Positions 18,018 through 25,956 of a stretch of 57,135 nucleotides of DNA are shown piece after piece (the first letter of the stretch is position 1; every line of letters begins with the position of its first letter). The translations under genes were made by a program, and so were the position numbers. The DNA comes from JBBRNH01 sp038230415 (lineage in GTDB: Bacteria; Bacteroidota; Bacteroidia; Cytophagales; Spirosomataceae): assembly GCA_038230415.1 (NCBI GenBank), contig JBBRNH010000029.1, forward strand, positions 1-57,135, given 5' to 3'. Below the pieces are notes generated by a model, which was given only the letters and a program-made list of their open reading frames with translations, made no database searches and had not been told where the DNA came from.

Positions 18018-18449
18018 TTACGCCTGAACGGGCGTGCAGAACTCCTCCAGAGCCATCTCAAGGTGTTGGGCAATCATCTGCGCCGACCGGCCTTCGATGT
18101 GGTGCCGCTCGATGAAATGCACTAATTCGCCGTTTTTGAAAATGCCAATCGCCGGTGACGACGGCGGGTAGGGCAGCAGATACTCACGCATCCGGGCGGT
18201 GGCTTCGGCATCGCCCCCGGCAAACACCGTTACGAGTTTGTCGGGTTTTACGGCGCTCAGATTCAGAGCCGCTTTCACGCCGGGCCGGGCCGCACCAGCC
18301 GCGCAGCCGCACACCGAGTTCACCACAACGAGCATGGTGCCGTCGGCGTTTTGCATGGTTTCATCCACGGCCTCGGCGGTGGTGAGTTCCTGAAACCCGA
18401 CACTCGTCAGGTCTTCCCGCATCGGGATAAGCAAATGAGAAGGATACAT
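18018..18449 (-). CDS. BrxA/BrxB family bacilliredoxin
   Basis: A 143-residue thioredoxin-fold protein of the YphP/BrxA family. The active-site CGC motif is in VVNSVCGCAAGAARPG (about residues 47-49), and the C-terminal half has PAIGIFKNGELVHFIERHHIEGR. Bacilliredoxins remove bacillithiol from proteins. As the last gene of the minus-strand suf group it probably protects or recycles thiols during Fe-S assembly, which is an inference from context. A heptameric repeat separates it from the gene upstream. Confidence 0.88.
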   Translation of the reverse strand: MYPSHLLIPMREDLTSVGFQELTTAEAVDETMQNADGTMLVVVNSVCGCAAGAARPGVKAALNLSAVKPDKLVTVFAGGDAEATARMREYLLPYPPSSPAIGIFKNGELVHFIERHHIEGRSAQMIAQHLEMALEEFCTPVQA

Positions 18450-18455
18450 TTTTTA

Positions 18456-18530
18456 AGTGATTAGTGATTGGTGGCTAGTGGCAAGTGTCATCTGGGGTTT
18501 CTAACCACTTGACACTACCCACTAACCACT
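18456..18530. repeat. heptameric AGTNNNN repeat, inverted arrangement
   Basis: Plus-strand units AGTGATT AGTGATT GGTGGCT AGTGGCA AGTGTCA face minus-strand units of the same type (AGTGGTT AGTGGGT AGTGTCA AGTGGTT). Together they form an imperfect hairpin between the sufT-like and bacilliredoxin genes. Confidence 0.7.
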
Positions 18531-18535
18531 AAAAA

Positions 18536-18889
18536 TTACATAAACCCCAATTCTAATTTAGCAACTTCCGACATCAATTCGGTGGTGTAGGGCGGGTCAA
18601 AGGTAAGTTCAACGCTTACGTCATTTACGCCCGCTACTTCGCGGACTTTCTGTTCTACCTCGCCGGGAATCGTGCCTGCCGAAGGGCAGGAGGGCGAGGT
18701 CAGCGTCATCAGGACATACACGTTGTTGACGGGGAATATTTTGATGTCATAAATCAGGCCCAGTTCATACACATCCACCGGAATTTCGGGGTCATATACG
18801 CCTTTGATTGCCAGCACAATCTGTTCTTTAAGTTCGGTCTCGTTCATGGTTTCAGGCGTTGGCGGGTTCATTGGTGTAGTGTTTGCCAT
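18536..18889 (-). CDS. sufT: SufT-like MIP18/DUF59 iron-sulfur assembly protein
   Basis: This DUF59 (MIP18) domain protein helps mature Fe-S proteins. It contains VYDPEIPVDVYELGLIYDI and the conserved cysteine in LTSPSCPSAGTIP, and ends with FDPPYTTELMSEVAKLELG. The longest reading gives 117 residues and overlaps sufE by 38 bp. The internal start MNETELKEQ at 18847, four bases after the sufE stop, would give about 103 residues and is at least as likely. Confidence 0.88.
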   Translation of the reverse strand: MANTTPMNPPTPETMNETELKEQIVLAIKGVYDPEIPVDVYELGLIYDIKIFPVNNVYVLMTLTSPSCPSAGTIPGEVEQKVREVAGVNDVSVELTFDPPYTTELMSEVAKLELGFM

Positions 18890-19289
18890 AGCGTTTCATT
18901 TTCTGCAACATCGAGGCTAAGCCCCCCGCCCGCAGCGAGGTTACTAACTTGCCCATGCCCACGCGCTCGATAAAGTAAATTTCGGCGTTGGCGATGGCTT
19001 CGGCGGGTTCGTCAGACAGCACCCGGATCAGTAAACTCACTAACCCTTTTGAAATCTGCGCCGTTGGTTCGGCATCGGCCATAAAGTGCAACCGACCGTC
19101 GGTTTGCGGCTCCACTTCTAACCACACCTTCGACTGGCAGCCGGGAATCCGGTTTGCGTCGGTTTTGTAGGCATCGGGCATCGGCGGGAGTTTTTTGCCG
19201 AGGTCAATGATATACTGTGTCTTGTCGAGCGGGTCGTCGAAGAGGTCAAATTCCTCGATGATTTCGTCCTGTTTTTCGTTGATAGTCAT
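18852..19289 (-). CDS. sufE: SufE family cysteine desulfuration protein
   Basis: SufE accepts persulfide from SufS and passes it to the SufBCD scaffold. The 145-residue product has EEFDLFDDPLDKTQYIIDLG and the active-site cysteine in RIPGCQSKVWLEV. ATG 19289 (MTINEKQDE) is used; the longer reading from 19352 would run into the toxin gene. The toxin stop lies four bases upstream, so sufE is separated from sufS by a complete toxin-antitoxin pair. Confidence 0.9.
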   Translation of the reverse strand: MTINEKQDEIIEEFDLFDDPLDKTQYIIDLGKKLPPMPDAYKTDANRIPGCQSKVWLEVEPQTDGRLHFMADAEPTAQISKGLVSLLIRVLSDEPAEAIANAEIYFIERVGMGKLVTSLRAGGLASMLQKMKRYGKHYTNEPANA

Positions 19290-19293
19290 GGTG

Positions 19294-19578
19294 TTATATT
19301 TTGCTGAGTGGCCGACCCATTGGCCGGACTGCCAAAATTCGGATTGAATCATCCTGATACATATAAACCACTCTGTACCGCTTGGCGAACACTTCCCGAA
19401 TAAACGAAATTGAAAATTCTGGTACCACCCGCCCCATTTCCGGGAAAATCAACAACGAGTTTACTGTCTTTTCTAATTCATCTGACCAACTATCAGCAGC
19501 AGCCGGTGAGAAGTCATACAGAAAACTGTAAATATCTCTTACTTCTTCGCGTGGGGTGTCATTCCAGATCAGATTCAT
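19294..19578 (-). CDS. RelE/ParE family toxin
   Basis: A 94-residue RelE/ParE-superfamily protein: LEKTVNSLLIFPEMGRVVPEF, then REVFAKRYRVVYMYQDDSIRILAVRPMG, the strand pattern and basic C-terminal pair of ParE-type toxins. Its start overlaps the stop of the antitoxin by four bases (ATGA). It is encoded inside the suf operon. Confidence 0.8.
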   Translation of the reverse strand: MNLIWNDTPREEVRDIYSFLYDFSPAAADSWSDELEKTVNSLLIFPEMGRVVPEFSISFIREVFAKRYRVVYMYQDDSIRILAVRPMGRPLSKI

Positions 19579-19808
19579 GCCGGGATTAATTGGCTTTCAG
19601 CCCGTTTTTGGGCTTTGAACGCATCAAACTCGCGCATAAATTCCTCGTGAGGCATACCCTTGCCTAATTCAGATTCTTTAATTCGTTCCTGAATAAGTTT
19701 TATAAACAGTATCCGGTCAATCAAGGCTTCTGCCGTAACGTCTTCGGGCAGGTCGCGGAAACTATCCACAATCTGGCTTTTTTTTAGAGTGATTTCCTGA
19801 GTAACCAT
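19575..19808 (-). CDS. putative antitoxin of the RelE/ParE pair
   Basis: A 77-residue protein with an N-terminal VTQEITLKKSQIVDSFRDLP segment and a long charged helix, as seen in small antitoxins that neutralise ParE-type toxins. It lies 18 bp after sufS and overlaps the toxin by four bases. No DNA-binding fold is obvious, so autoregulation is uncertain; transcription probably comes from the sufS promoter. Confidence 0.7.
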   Translation of the reverse strand: MVTQEITLKKSQIVDSFRDLPEDVTAEALIDRILFIKLIQERIKESELGKGMPHEEFMREFDAFKAQKRAESQLIPA

Positions 19809-19826
19809 CGTTGATTTGGTAAGCGT

Positions 19827-21062
19827 TTACGCCATCATTTTCTGCACCCGCAACAAACCCGCAACGAGTTTATCAATTTCGTCCCGCGTGTTATAAACCG
19901 CAAACGAAGCCCGCGTGGTTCCGGCAATGCCTAACCGCTGCATGAGCGGCTGGCAGCAGTGATGCCCCGTTCTGACGGCAATGCCCTGTTGGTCAAGAAT
20001 ATAGCCGGTGTCTTCGTGGTGAATTCCGTCTAAGACAAACGACACCACCCCGATTTTGTCTTTCGCCCGGCCAACAATTCTCAACCCGTCAATCTGGTCT
20101 AAGGCTTCGGTAGCGTACTCCAGTAAGTCGTGTTCGTGAGCCGCGATATTGGCCTTGCCGAGGTTCTCGATGTATTCGAGCGCGGTTTTCACGGCCACCA
20201 CATCGGCGATGTTGGGCGTACCGGCTTCAAACTTGTAGGGCAGTTCGTTGTAGGTGGTTTTGGCAAAGGTGACTTCTTTAATCATTTCGCCCCCGCCCCG
20301 ATACGGCGGCATCGAGTCGAGAATGGCTTTTTTGCCGTATAAAACGCCCATTCCGGTTGGGCCGTAGAGTTTGTGGGCCGAAAACACGTAGAAATCGGCA
20401 TCCAACGCCTGCACGTCAATATCGAGGTGAGACGTGGCCTGCGCCCCGTCAATCAACACAACGGCACCAACGGTATGGGCCGCGTCAATAATAGCTTTAA
20501 CGGGGTTAATGGTGCCGAGGGAGTTGGACACGTGAACGACCGACACGATTTTGGTGCGCTCCGAGAGCAGTTTTTCATACTCGTCGATCAGTAGTTCGCC
20601 ATTATCATCAATCGGGATGATGCGGAGAATACAGCCACGCTCTTCGCAGAGCATTTGCCAGGGAACAATGTTGGAATGGTGTTCCATGGTCGAAATCACA
20701 ATCTCGTCGCCCGCTTTGAGAAAGTGCCGCCCGTAGCTTTGGGCCACCAGATTGATCCCGTCGGTAGTGCCGTAGGTAAAAATAATTTCCTCCCAGTGTC
20801 TGGCGTTCAGGAATGTTTGCATGGCCCGGCGCGATGCCTCAAACGCAGCCGTTGCGCGTTCGGCTAATGAGTGGATTCCCCGGTGAATGTTCGCGTTGTA
20901 GCCTTCGTAATACGCACTCAGGGCATTCACCACCGACAGCGGTTTTTGATTGGTGGCCGCGTTGTCGAGATACACTAATGGCCGCCCATTTACGTCCTGA
21001 TTCAAGACCGGGAAATCTTGCCGGATACGGGTAATATCGAGTATATCGGTGGTAGTTTGCAT
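19827..21062 (-). CDS. sufS: SufS-type cysteine desulfurase
   Basis: SufS (EC 2.8.1.7) is a PLP enzyme that mobilises sulfur from cysteine. The 411-residue sequence has VYLDNAATNQKP, MEHHSNIVPWQ, VLIDGAQATSHLDID, the PLP lysine in FSAHKLYGPTGMGVLYG, and the catalytic Cys loop RTGHHCCQPLMQRLG. SufBCD are not in the window. It is the first gene of the minus-strand group sufS, antitoxin, toxin, sufE, sufT, brx, with a -7 box upstream. Confidence 0.93.
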   Translation of the reverse strand: MQTTTDILDITRIRQDFPVLNQDVNGRPLVYLDNAATNQKPLSVVNALSAYYEGYNANIHRGIHSLAERATAAFEASRRAMQTFLNARHWEEIIFTYGTTDGINLVAQSYGRHFLKAGDEIVISTMEHHSNIVPWQMLCEERGCILRIIPIDDNGELLIDEYEKLLSERTKIVSVVHVSNSLGTINPVKAIIDAAHTVGAVVLIDGAQATSHLDIDVQALDADFYVFSAHKLYGPTGMGVLYGKKAILDSMPPYRGGGEMIKEVTFAKTTYNELPYKFEAGTPNIADVVAVKTALEYIENLGKANIAAHEHDLLEYATEALDQIDGLRIVGRAKDKIGVVSFVLDGIHHEDTGYILDQQGIAVRTGHHCCQPLMQRLGIAGTTRASFAVYNTRDEIDKLVAGLLRVQKMMA

Positions 21063-21083
21063 AGAGCCGTTCTAAATAAGTGT

Positions 21084-21091
21084 CAAAAATA
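21084..21091 (-). promoter_or_regulatory. -7 box upstream of sufS
   Basis: The minus strand reads TATTTTTG, a match to TAnnTTTG, 22 bp before the sufS start. It would drive the whole suf/TA/bacilliredoxin group. Confidence 0.45.
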
Positions 21092-21122
21092 CAACAGAAA
21101 TGGACAAGGAAAGGTGCTGTTT

Positions 21123-21225
21123 GCCGTCAGCTAAAGCAAACGGCAACGGGTAAAAAGTCCCGTTGGGACTATACCACAGTCCTGAAAGGACTTTTCACCC
21201 GTTGCCGTTTGCTTTAGCTGACGGT
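21123..21225. repeat. palindromic repeat element after the DUF255 gene
   Basis: Arms 21123-21160 and 21188-21225 are near-perfect reverse complements of about 38 bp. The centre has two small hairpins (GTCCcgttGGGAC and AGTCCtgaaaGGACT), giving a cruciform-like layout. The right arm holds the last codons and stop of the DUF255 protein gene. Confidence 0.8.
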
Positions 21226-23357
21226 AGCAATGCCAACGCTACGTCAACGCTGGTAACCGGCAACTGACACATCCGATCCTGGCAAACGTAAATAGCGGTT
21301 TTGCCGCCAATCATACCGCGATTTTGCAACAAGGGCAGATCGGTTTTTGGCGAAACGGACTCGGTGCCGCAGAACACCACCTGCGGGTTAAAAACGCGGT
21401 CGAGTTGTTGCCGGAACGCCAGAGCCTGTGGCCCCACAATAGCGATTTCGATGGCGGGGCGGGTGCGCCGAACGTAGAGTGCGGCCCAGTTGGTGAGGTA
21501 GTCGGGGTTTTGGCGCAGTAGCCCATCCACCACGCCCATCATCCGGTCGGCGCGTTCGGCGTAGGCAGGCCGGTCGAGCAACAGGCTAAGCGTGAAGAAA
21601 TTGGCGGCCATAATGGAGTTACTGGCTGGCATCACATTGTCGAACAGTTCTTTGCGCCGGGCAATGAGTTCCTCGCCTGAAGCATCGGTGAAAAACAGCA
21701 GCGGCTCGCCGTGATTATGCTCGCCGTGAATACGGTCGCCGGTCGGGTCGTCGAAATGGGCCAGCACATGGTGGGCGAGTTGGTCGGCCTCGCGCAGCCA
21801 CGATTCGGTAAACGTGACCTGATACAAAGCCAGCAGTCCGGCAATCACGGCGGCATAGTCGTCTAAAAAAGCGATTTGCTTGGCCCGGCCATTTTTGTAA
21901 GAGTGCCAAAGCCGCCGATTGCGGGAATCCCGCATTTTCAGAAGCAGGAAGTGCGCCAGCCGCAGGGCCGTTTCTAAAAATCCTGGCTCATCAAAGGCGC
22001 GGTAGGCCGAGACTAATCCGGTCAGCATCAGGCCATTCCACGAACACAGTATCTTGTCGTCTAATCCGGGCCGGATTCGGGTATCGCGCACGGCCATCAG
22101 TTTGGCATGGGCCGCGTCGAGCATTTCGCGGAGTTCGGCCACTGTCCAGTCGGCGCGTTCGGCAAAGGCTTCGTCGGTGAGGGTGCGGTGGAGAATATTG
22201 CGTCCGTGTTCCCAGTTGGCCGTTACCCCACCCTCTTCCCCCTCTCGCAACGGCGAACCGCCTAAAACAGGGGCGGGGATAGAATACAACTCGGCGAACC
22301 AGTCGAAATCGGTGCCGAGAATTTCCTGCAATTCGGGGGTTGTCCAGGTGTAAAATTTGCCTTCTACGCCTTCGCTGTCGGCATCAAGGGCCGAATAAAA
22401 TCCGCCTTCGGGCGATTGTAATTCACGGGTGGCCCAGGCAATGGTCTGATACACAACGTGTTTGTAAAGTGAATTATGGTTTTGCCGGTACGCATCGGCA
22501 TAGACCGTAAGGAGTTGGCCGTTGTCATACAGCATCTTCTCGAAGTGGGGCGCAAACCAGTCTTCGTCCACCGAATACCGCGAAAACCCTCCGCCAATCT
22601 GGTCATAAATCCCGCCGAGGGCCATGCGCGTCAGGGTAAGGTTGGTTTGCTGACGAGCTTGGGCCGGTGCTGATGCAGGCTCATTGATAATCGGTAACGG
22701 CTCACCACTCACTGAAAAATTCAGCAGAAACGAATAAATACTCGGCATCGGGAACTTGGGCGCACGGTTCATGCCACCCTTGTCGCGGTCGAACTTCGTG
22801 GCTAATTTCCCGAACAGGTCATCGGCCACATCGGGCGAAAACGGCGCGTCGGAGAGCGTCAGGCCGAAGCGAACCGAATCAGAAACGTTGAGTTCGCTGG
22901 CAAATCCATCGGCAGAATCCTGCAACTGCTGGCGGTTGTTGCTAAATGCCGACTGAACGCTGCCGAGCAGATTGACCCACTGCTGCGGTGGCAAGTACGT
23001 CAGGCCGTAGAAGGGCCGGGCATCGGGCATGAGAAACACGTTGAGCGGCCACCCGCCCCGCACACCCATCGCCTGCACGGCCTCCATATACACGGTGTCA
23101 ACGTCGGGCCGCTCTTCGCGATCCACTTTGATGCACACAAAATTTTCGTTCATCACCCGCGCAATGGGCTCATTCTCAAACGATTCTCGTTCCATCACGT
23201 GGCACCAGTGGCAGGCCGAGTAGCCAATGCTGACCAAAATCGGCCTGTCTTCCTGGCGGGCTTTGGTAAGGGCTTCGTCGCCCCACGGAAACCAGTCAAC
23301 CGGGTTGTGGGCGTGTTGGAGGAGATACGGGCTGGTTTCGTGGCTGAGTCGGTTCAT
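21195..23357 (-). CDS. thioredoxin domain-containing protein (DUF255/YyaL family)
   Basis: A 720-residue member of the YyaL/SPATA20 family: an N-terminal thioredoxin-like DUF255 domain (NRLSHETSPYLLQHAHNPVDW, YSACHWCHVMERESF with a CxxC) and an alpha/alpha-toroid glycosidase-like C-terminal domain (GGIYDQIGGGFSRYSVD, PHFEKMLYDNGQL, DDKILCSWNGLM). Its function is unknown. Relative to the usual family pattern an extra stretch of roughly 19 residues (about 22224-22280) separates the AELYS segment from NWEHGRNILHR. The C-terminus SAKANGNG is encoded by a palindromic repeat arm. Confidence 0.9.
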   Translation of the reverse strand: MNRLSHETSPYLLQHAHNPVDWFPWGDEALTKARQEDRPILVSIGYSACHWCHVMERESFENEPIARVMNENFVCIKVDREERPDVDTVYMEAVQAMGVRGGWPLNVFLMPDARPFYGLTYLPPQQWVNLLGSVQSAFSNNRQQLQDSADGFASELNVSDSVRFGLTLSDAPFSPDVADDLFGKLATKFDRDKGGMNRAPKFPMPSIYSFLLNFSVSGEPLPIINEPASAPAQARQQTNLTLTRMALGGIYDQIGGGFSRYSVDEDWFAPHFEKMLYDNGQLLTVYADAYRQNHNSLYKHVVYQTIAWATRELQSPEGGFYSALDADSEGVEGKFYTWTTPELQEILGTDFDWFAELYSIPAPVLGGSPLREGEEGGVTANWEHGRNILHRTLTDEAFAERADWTVAELREMLDAAHAKLMAVRDTRIRPGLDDKILCSWNGLMLTGLVSAYRAFDEPGFLETALRLAHFLLLKMRDSRNRRLWHSYKNGRAKQIAFLDDYAAVIAGLLALYQVTFTESWLREADQLAHHVLAHFDDPTGDRIHGEHNHGEPLLFFTDASGEELIARRKELFDNVMPASNSIMAANFFTLSLLLDRPAYAERADRMMGVVDGLLRQNPDYLTNWAALYVRRTRPAIEIAIVGPQALAFRQQLDRVFNPQVVFCGTESVSPKTDLPLLQNRGMIGGKTAIYVCQDRMCQLPVTSVDVALALLPSAKANGNG

Positions 23358-23364
23358 TGAAATT

Positions 23365-23427
23365 AGTGGTCAGTAGTTAGTGGTCAGTGGCAAGTACGTG
23401 GCCCGGCAGGATTAAACATTGACCACT
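23365..23427. repeat. heptameric AGTNNNN repeat
   Basis: Five units in strict 7-base phase (AGTGGTC AGTAGTT AGTGGTC AGTGGCA AGTACGT), with one inverted unit (GACCACT) further on. It starts eight bases before the DUF255 gene on the opposite strand. Confidence 0.65.
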
Positions 23428-23709
23428 GAAGTAGTGAACAACGGCGGGGGCGGGAGGGTTGGCGCGGGGCGAAATTTTTGGCCCGGTTTCCCTATTTTTG
23501 GCTCACGCTGAAACCAGCCAATACACTCTGAACAGCAACAAAACGCTACCGCTAACCAGGATGGCTACTCGGTTTCGATCTGGCTACTGGTGGGTTACCG
23601 GCTCAACTAACCCGGCTATGCTCCGGCCTTTTGCGTAGGTTTGCTGCCTGAACCTTCGCCCGGCGTGGCCTGTTTTGTGGGCGCACAGACGCAAGGTACG
23701 TGAGTGAAC

Positions 23710-23729
23710 AGACGCAAGATATTGCGTCT
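23710..23729. repeat. short palindrome AGACGCAA-N4-TTGCGTCT
   Basis: Perfect 8-bp arms around GATA. The left arm is part of an 11-bp direct repeat (ACAGACGCAAG) also present at 23685. The palindrome ends 14 bp before the panD start. Confidence 0.5.
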
Positions 23730-23743
23730 CTACTGTTGAAACG

Positions 23744-24115
23744 ATGTTGGTTACTGTCTTAAAATCGAAATTACACCGCGTTCGCGTAACGCAGGCCGAG
23801 CTGAATTACGTTGGCTCGATCACCATTGACGAAGACCTGATGGATGCCGCCGGGCTGCTCGAAAATGAGCAGGTTCATGTCGTCAACAACAACAACGGCG
23901 AGCGGCTTGTGACCTACGTTATCCGGGGCGAACGTGGCACGGGCATCATCTGCCTGAACGGGGCAGCCGCCCGACGCGCCCAGCCCGGCGACGTGATTAT
24001 TATTATCTCATACGCCCTGATGACCCCCGACGAAGCCCGCACCCACCAGCCGACGGTGGTGTTCCCCGATGCCAACAACCGGCTCGTGGCGGGTGGGTCA
24101 GGAACGATTGGGTAA
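23744..24115 (+). CDS. panD: aspartate 1-decarboxylase
   Basis: PanD (EC 4.1.1.11) makes beta-alanine for pantothenate and CoA. It is a pyruvoyl enzyme that cleaves itself between Gly24 and Ser25, and the site is seen in ELNYVGSITIDEDLMDAAGL. The rest (EQVHVVNNNNGERLVTYVI, TGIICLNGAAARRAQPGDVIIIISY) matches the family over its whole 123 residues. A terminator follows. panC is not adjacent. Confidence 0.95.
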   Translation: MLVTVLKSKLHRVRVTQAELNYVGSITIDEDLMDAAGLLENEQVHVVNNNNGERLVTYVIRGERGTGIICLNGAAARRAQPGDVIIIISYALMTPDEARTHQPTVVFPDANNRLVAGGSGTIG

Positions 24116-24143
24116 TCGCTTTTTCGCTCGTTCTGAATCAGAC

Positions 24144-24169
24144 TCCGTTACTTTGTAGCGGATTTTTTT
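24144..24169 (+). terminator. terminator after panD
   Basis: TCCGTTAC and GTAGCGGA pair (one G-T wobble) around TTT and are followed by seven T, 28 bp after the panD stop. Confidence 0.6.
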
Positions 24170-24252
24170 GTGCAGCGCGGCTGGAAAGCCGTGAGCTTAA
24201 TCAATAATCGGCCGCTTCCTGGCCGCGTTACTTACGCAAACAGCATTACGTT

Positions 24253-25305
24253 ATGACTATCAAAAACGCATTAAAATACCTCATCTCGGTCGTTTTGGCG
24301 GGTGGGTTGCTGTGGTTTACCTTCAAGCAGAGCCATTTAGATGTGGCTGAGCTGGGCCGTAAAATTGCCCAGGCCGATTATCGGTGGGTGTTACTCTCGG
24401 CCCTGCTCACGATTGTGGCCCACTGGAGCCGGGGCCAACGCTGGCGGCTGCTGCTCGAACCCGTTGGCTACCGGCCCAGCCCGCTCAACGCAACGGTGGC
24501 CGTGCTGACGGGTTATCTGGCGAATCTGGCCCTGCCCCGTGCTGGTGAAGTGGCCCGGTGCGGCACCCTCTACCGGCTTGATAACGTGCCGGTGAACGTC
24601 AGTTTTGGTACCGTAGTGGCCGAGCGGCTGTTTGATGTGCTGATGCTGGCGTTGCTGTTGGCAGCCACGTTTCTGCTCGAATTTGACCGCCTGAGCGGGT
24701 TTTTTATGGGTTTCTTAGGTGCCAAAGTGCCGGGAGCCAACGCCGGTGCGGGCAGTTCGGGGTTGCTGCTCATCGTTGGGGCGGTGCTGATTGGCGGGGC
24801 GGTGCTGGCCTGGTGGCTGTATGGCCGGTATCGGGCCGCGCTCGAAGCCTGGCCGGTCTATCAAAAAATCATGATCTTCGCCAAAGGCTTGCTGGCTGGA
24901 CTGTTGAGCGTGCGTCGGCTGAAACAACCGGGGCTGTTTGTGTTTCATACGCTCCTGATCTGGACGCTCTATTATTTTATGTCATATACCCTATTTCTGG
25001 CCCTGCCCGGCACCCAAAACCTCGGCCCGCTGGCTGGCCTCACGATCTTAGTGGTTGGTGCGCTCGGTATGACGGCCCCCACGCCGGGTGGCATTGGCTC
25101 GTTTCATTTGCTGGTGGGGCAGGTCTTGCTATTGTATGGTCTCACGGCGCAGGACGGGCAGATTCTGGCGACGTTTATTCACGGTGTGTCAACGATTATG
25201 ATTATTCTGCTCGGCGTGGCGAGTTTCGTGTATGTGCTGGTGCGCGGCCAAAAGGCCCCAAAACAGCCCCAAAACGTAGCCGAAAACGACGCGGTGAAAG
25301 CCTGA
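24253..25305 (+). CDS. flippase-like (UPF0104/lysylphosphatidylglycerol synthase TM-region) membrane protein
   Basis: A 350-residue polytopic inner-membrane protein of the UPF0104/YbhN type. It has about eight hydrophobic helices, with the family features GQRWRLLLEPVGY, LTGYLANLALPRAGEVARC, GTVVAERLFDVLMLALLL and a C-terminal TAPTPGGIGSFHLLVG. Members are proposed to move lipid-linked or polar-lipid substrates; the substrate here is unknown. The toxin-antitoxin pair starts 41 bp downstream with its own -7 box. Confidence 0.85.
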   Translation: MTIKNALKYLISVVLAGGLLWFTFKQSHLDVAELGRKIAQADYRWVLLSALLTIVAHWSRGQRWRLLLEPVGYRPSPLNATVAVLTGYLANLALPRAGEVARCGTLYRLDNVPVNVSFGTVVAERLFDVLMLALLLAATFLLEFDRLSGFFMGFLGAKVPGANAGAGSSGLLLIVGAVLIGGAVLAWWLYGRYRAALEAWPVYQKIMIFAKGLLAGLLSVRRLKQPGLFVFHTLLIWTLYYFMSYTLFLALPGTQNLGPLAGLTILVVGALGMTAPTPGGIGSFHLLVGQVLLLYGLTAQDGQILATFIHGVSTIMIILLGVASFVYVLVRGQKAPKQPQNVAENDAVKA

Positions 25306-25313
25306 CGATTGAG

Positions 25314-25321
25314 TATCTTTG
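25314..25321 (+). promoter_or_regulatory. -7 box of the TA/rfaE2 transcript
   Basis: TATCTTTG matches TAnnTTTG exactly and lies 25 bp before the antitoxin start. Confidence 0.5.
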
Positions 25322-25346
25322 TGTAAAATGAAAACCAGAACCGGCC

Positions 25347-25646
25347 ATGAGTATTGCTCAGGAATTACACCAAACCATTGATACCCTCAACGAAACCCAA
25401 CAGGCTGAACTGCTCGAAACGGCCCGGCAAATTCTGCGCGACGATCAGGAGTGGGGGGCTATAAGTCGTTCGATGCCCGGATTAATTGGCAACCCGGAAA
25501 CCGAAACGGAGGAAGAACGGTCTATCCGGGACGAGAAAATCGGGCAGATTGTGCTGGAACGCTACCAATACCATAAAGAAAACCCGCACTTGGCGCAAGA
25601 TTTCGATGCCGTGATGGACGCTATCTACCAGAAGCATGGCTGGTAG
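25347..25646 (+). CDS. putative antitoxin, partner of RelE/ParE toxin
   Basis: A 99-residue acidic helical protein (QELHQTIDTLNETQQAELLETARQIL, then a Glu-rich middle and ENPHLAQDFDAVMDAIYQKHGW). No DNA-binding motif is recognisable. It overlaps the toxin gene by 11 bp, the usual antitoxin-toxin order. I infer its role from position. Confidence 0.6.
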   Translation: MSIAQELHQTIDTLNETQQAELLETARQILRDDQEWGAISRSMPGLIGNPETETEEERSIRDEKIGQIVLERYQYHKENPHLAQDFDAVMDAIYQKHGW

Positions 25647-25956
25647 TAATCCGTATCAAGTTCAGTTTACGCCATCTGCCGCAGCCGATGTTCAGGAAAT
25701 TGTTGATGAGCTGGTTCTGAACAAGCCCCGGACGGCGTTTATCTGGAGCGAAGAACTCCGTCAGGTAAAAGCCTACATTGCTGATAACCCATTTCTATAC
25801 CAGGAGGTGTTTCTGTTCCTGCGTCGCGCTCCACTTCGGCGGTCAGGCTACAACGTATTTTATGCGATTGACGAGGTTAATCAGGTTGTTGAAATCATTG
25901 TACTATTTCATCAAAAATCAGATCCTGATCGTTTACGCGGTCGACTAAATCTATGA
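25636..25956 (+). CDS. RelE/ParE family toxin
   Basis: A 106-residue RelE/ParE-like protein: YQVQFTPSAAADVQEIVDEL at the N-terminus and GYNVFYAIDEVNQVVEIIVLFHQKSDP at the C-terminus, the standard beta-strand core of the family with its basic residues. Its stop overlaps the rfaE2 start by four bases (ATGA), so toxin and rfaE2 are likely translationally coupled. Confidence 0.8.
   Translation: MAGSNPYQVQFTPSAAADVQEIVDELVLNKPRTAFIWSEELRQVKAYIADNPFLYQEVFLFLRRAPLRRSGYNVFYAIDEVNQVVEIIVLFHQKSDPDRLRGRLNL

Larger units (their letters stand above)
23358..23743. other. gene-free spacer with repeats, before panD
   Basis: No convincing gene in 386 bp. It holds heptameric repeat units at 23365-23427, a short A/T-rich stretch around 23470-23500 with TATTTTTGG, and a pair of ACAGACGCAAG direct repeats ending in a short palindrome just before panD. 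Confidence 0.5.

Noticed and set aside
18456..18530. CRISPR-like array in the heptameric repeats
   Set aside because: Units are 7 bp without spacers and drift in sequence; no cas genes are present.
23430..23700. Small gene or RNA in the spacer before panD
   Set aside because: No frame with a plausible start and codon bias, and no convincing RNA fold beyond the short palindrome.
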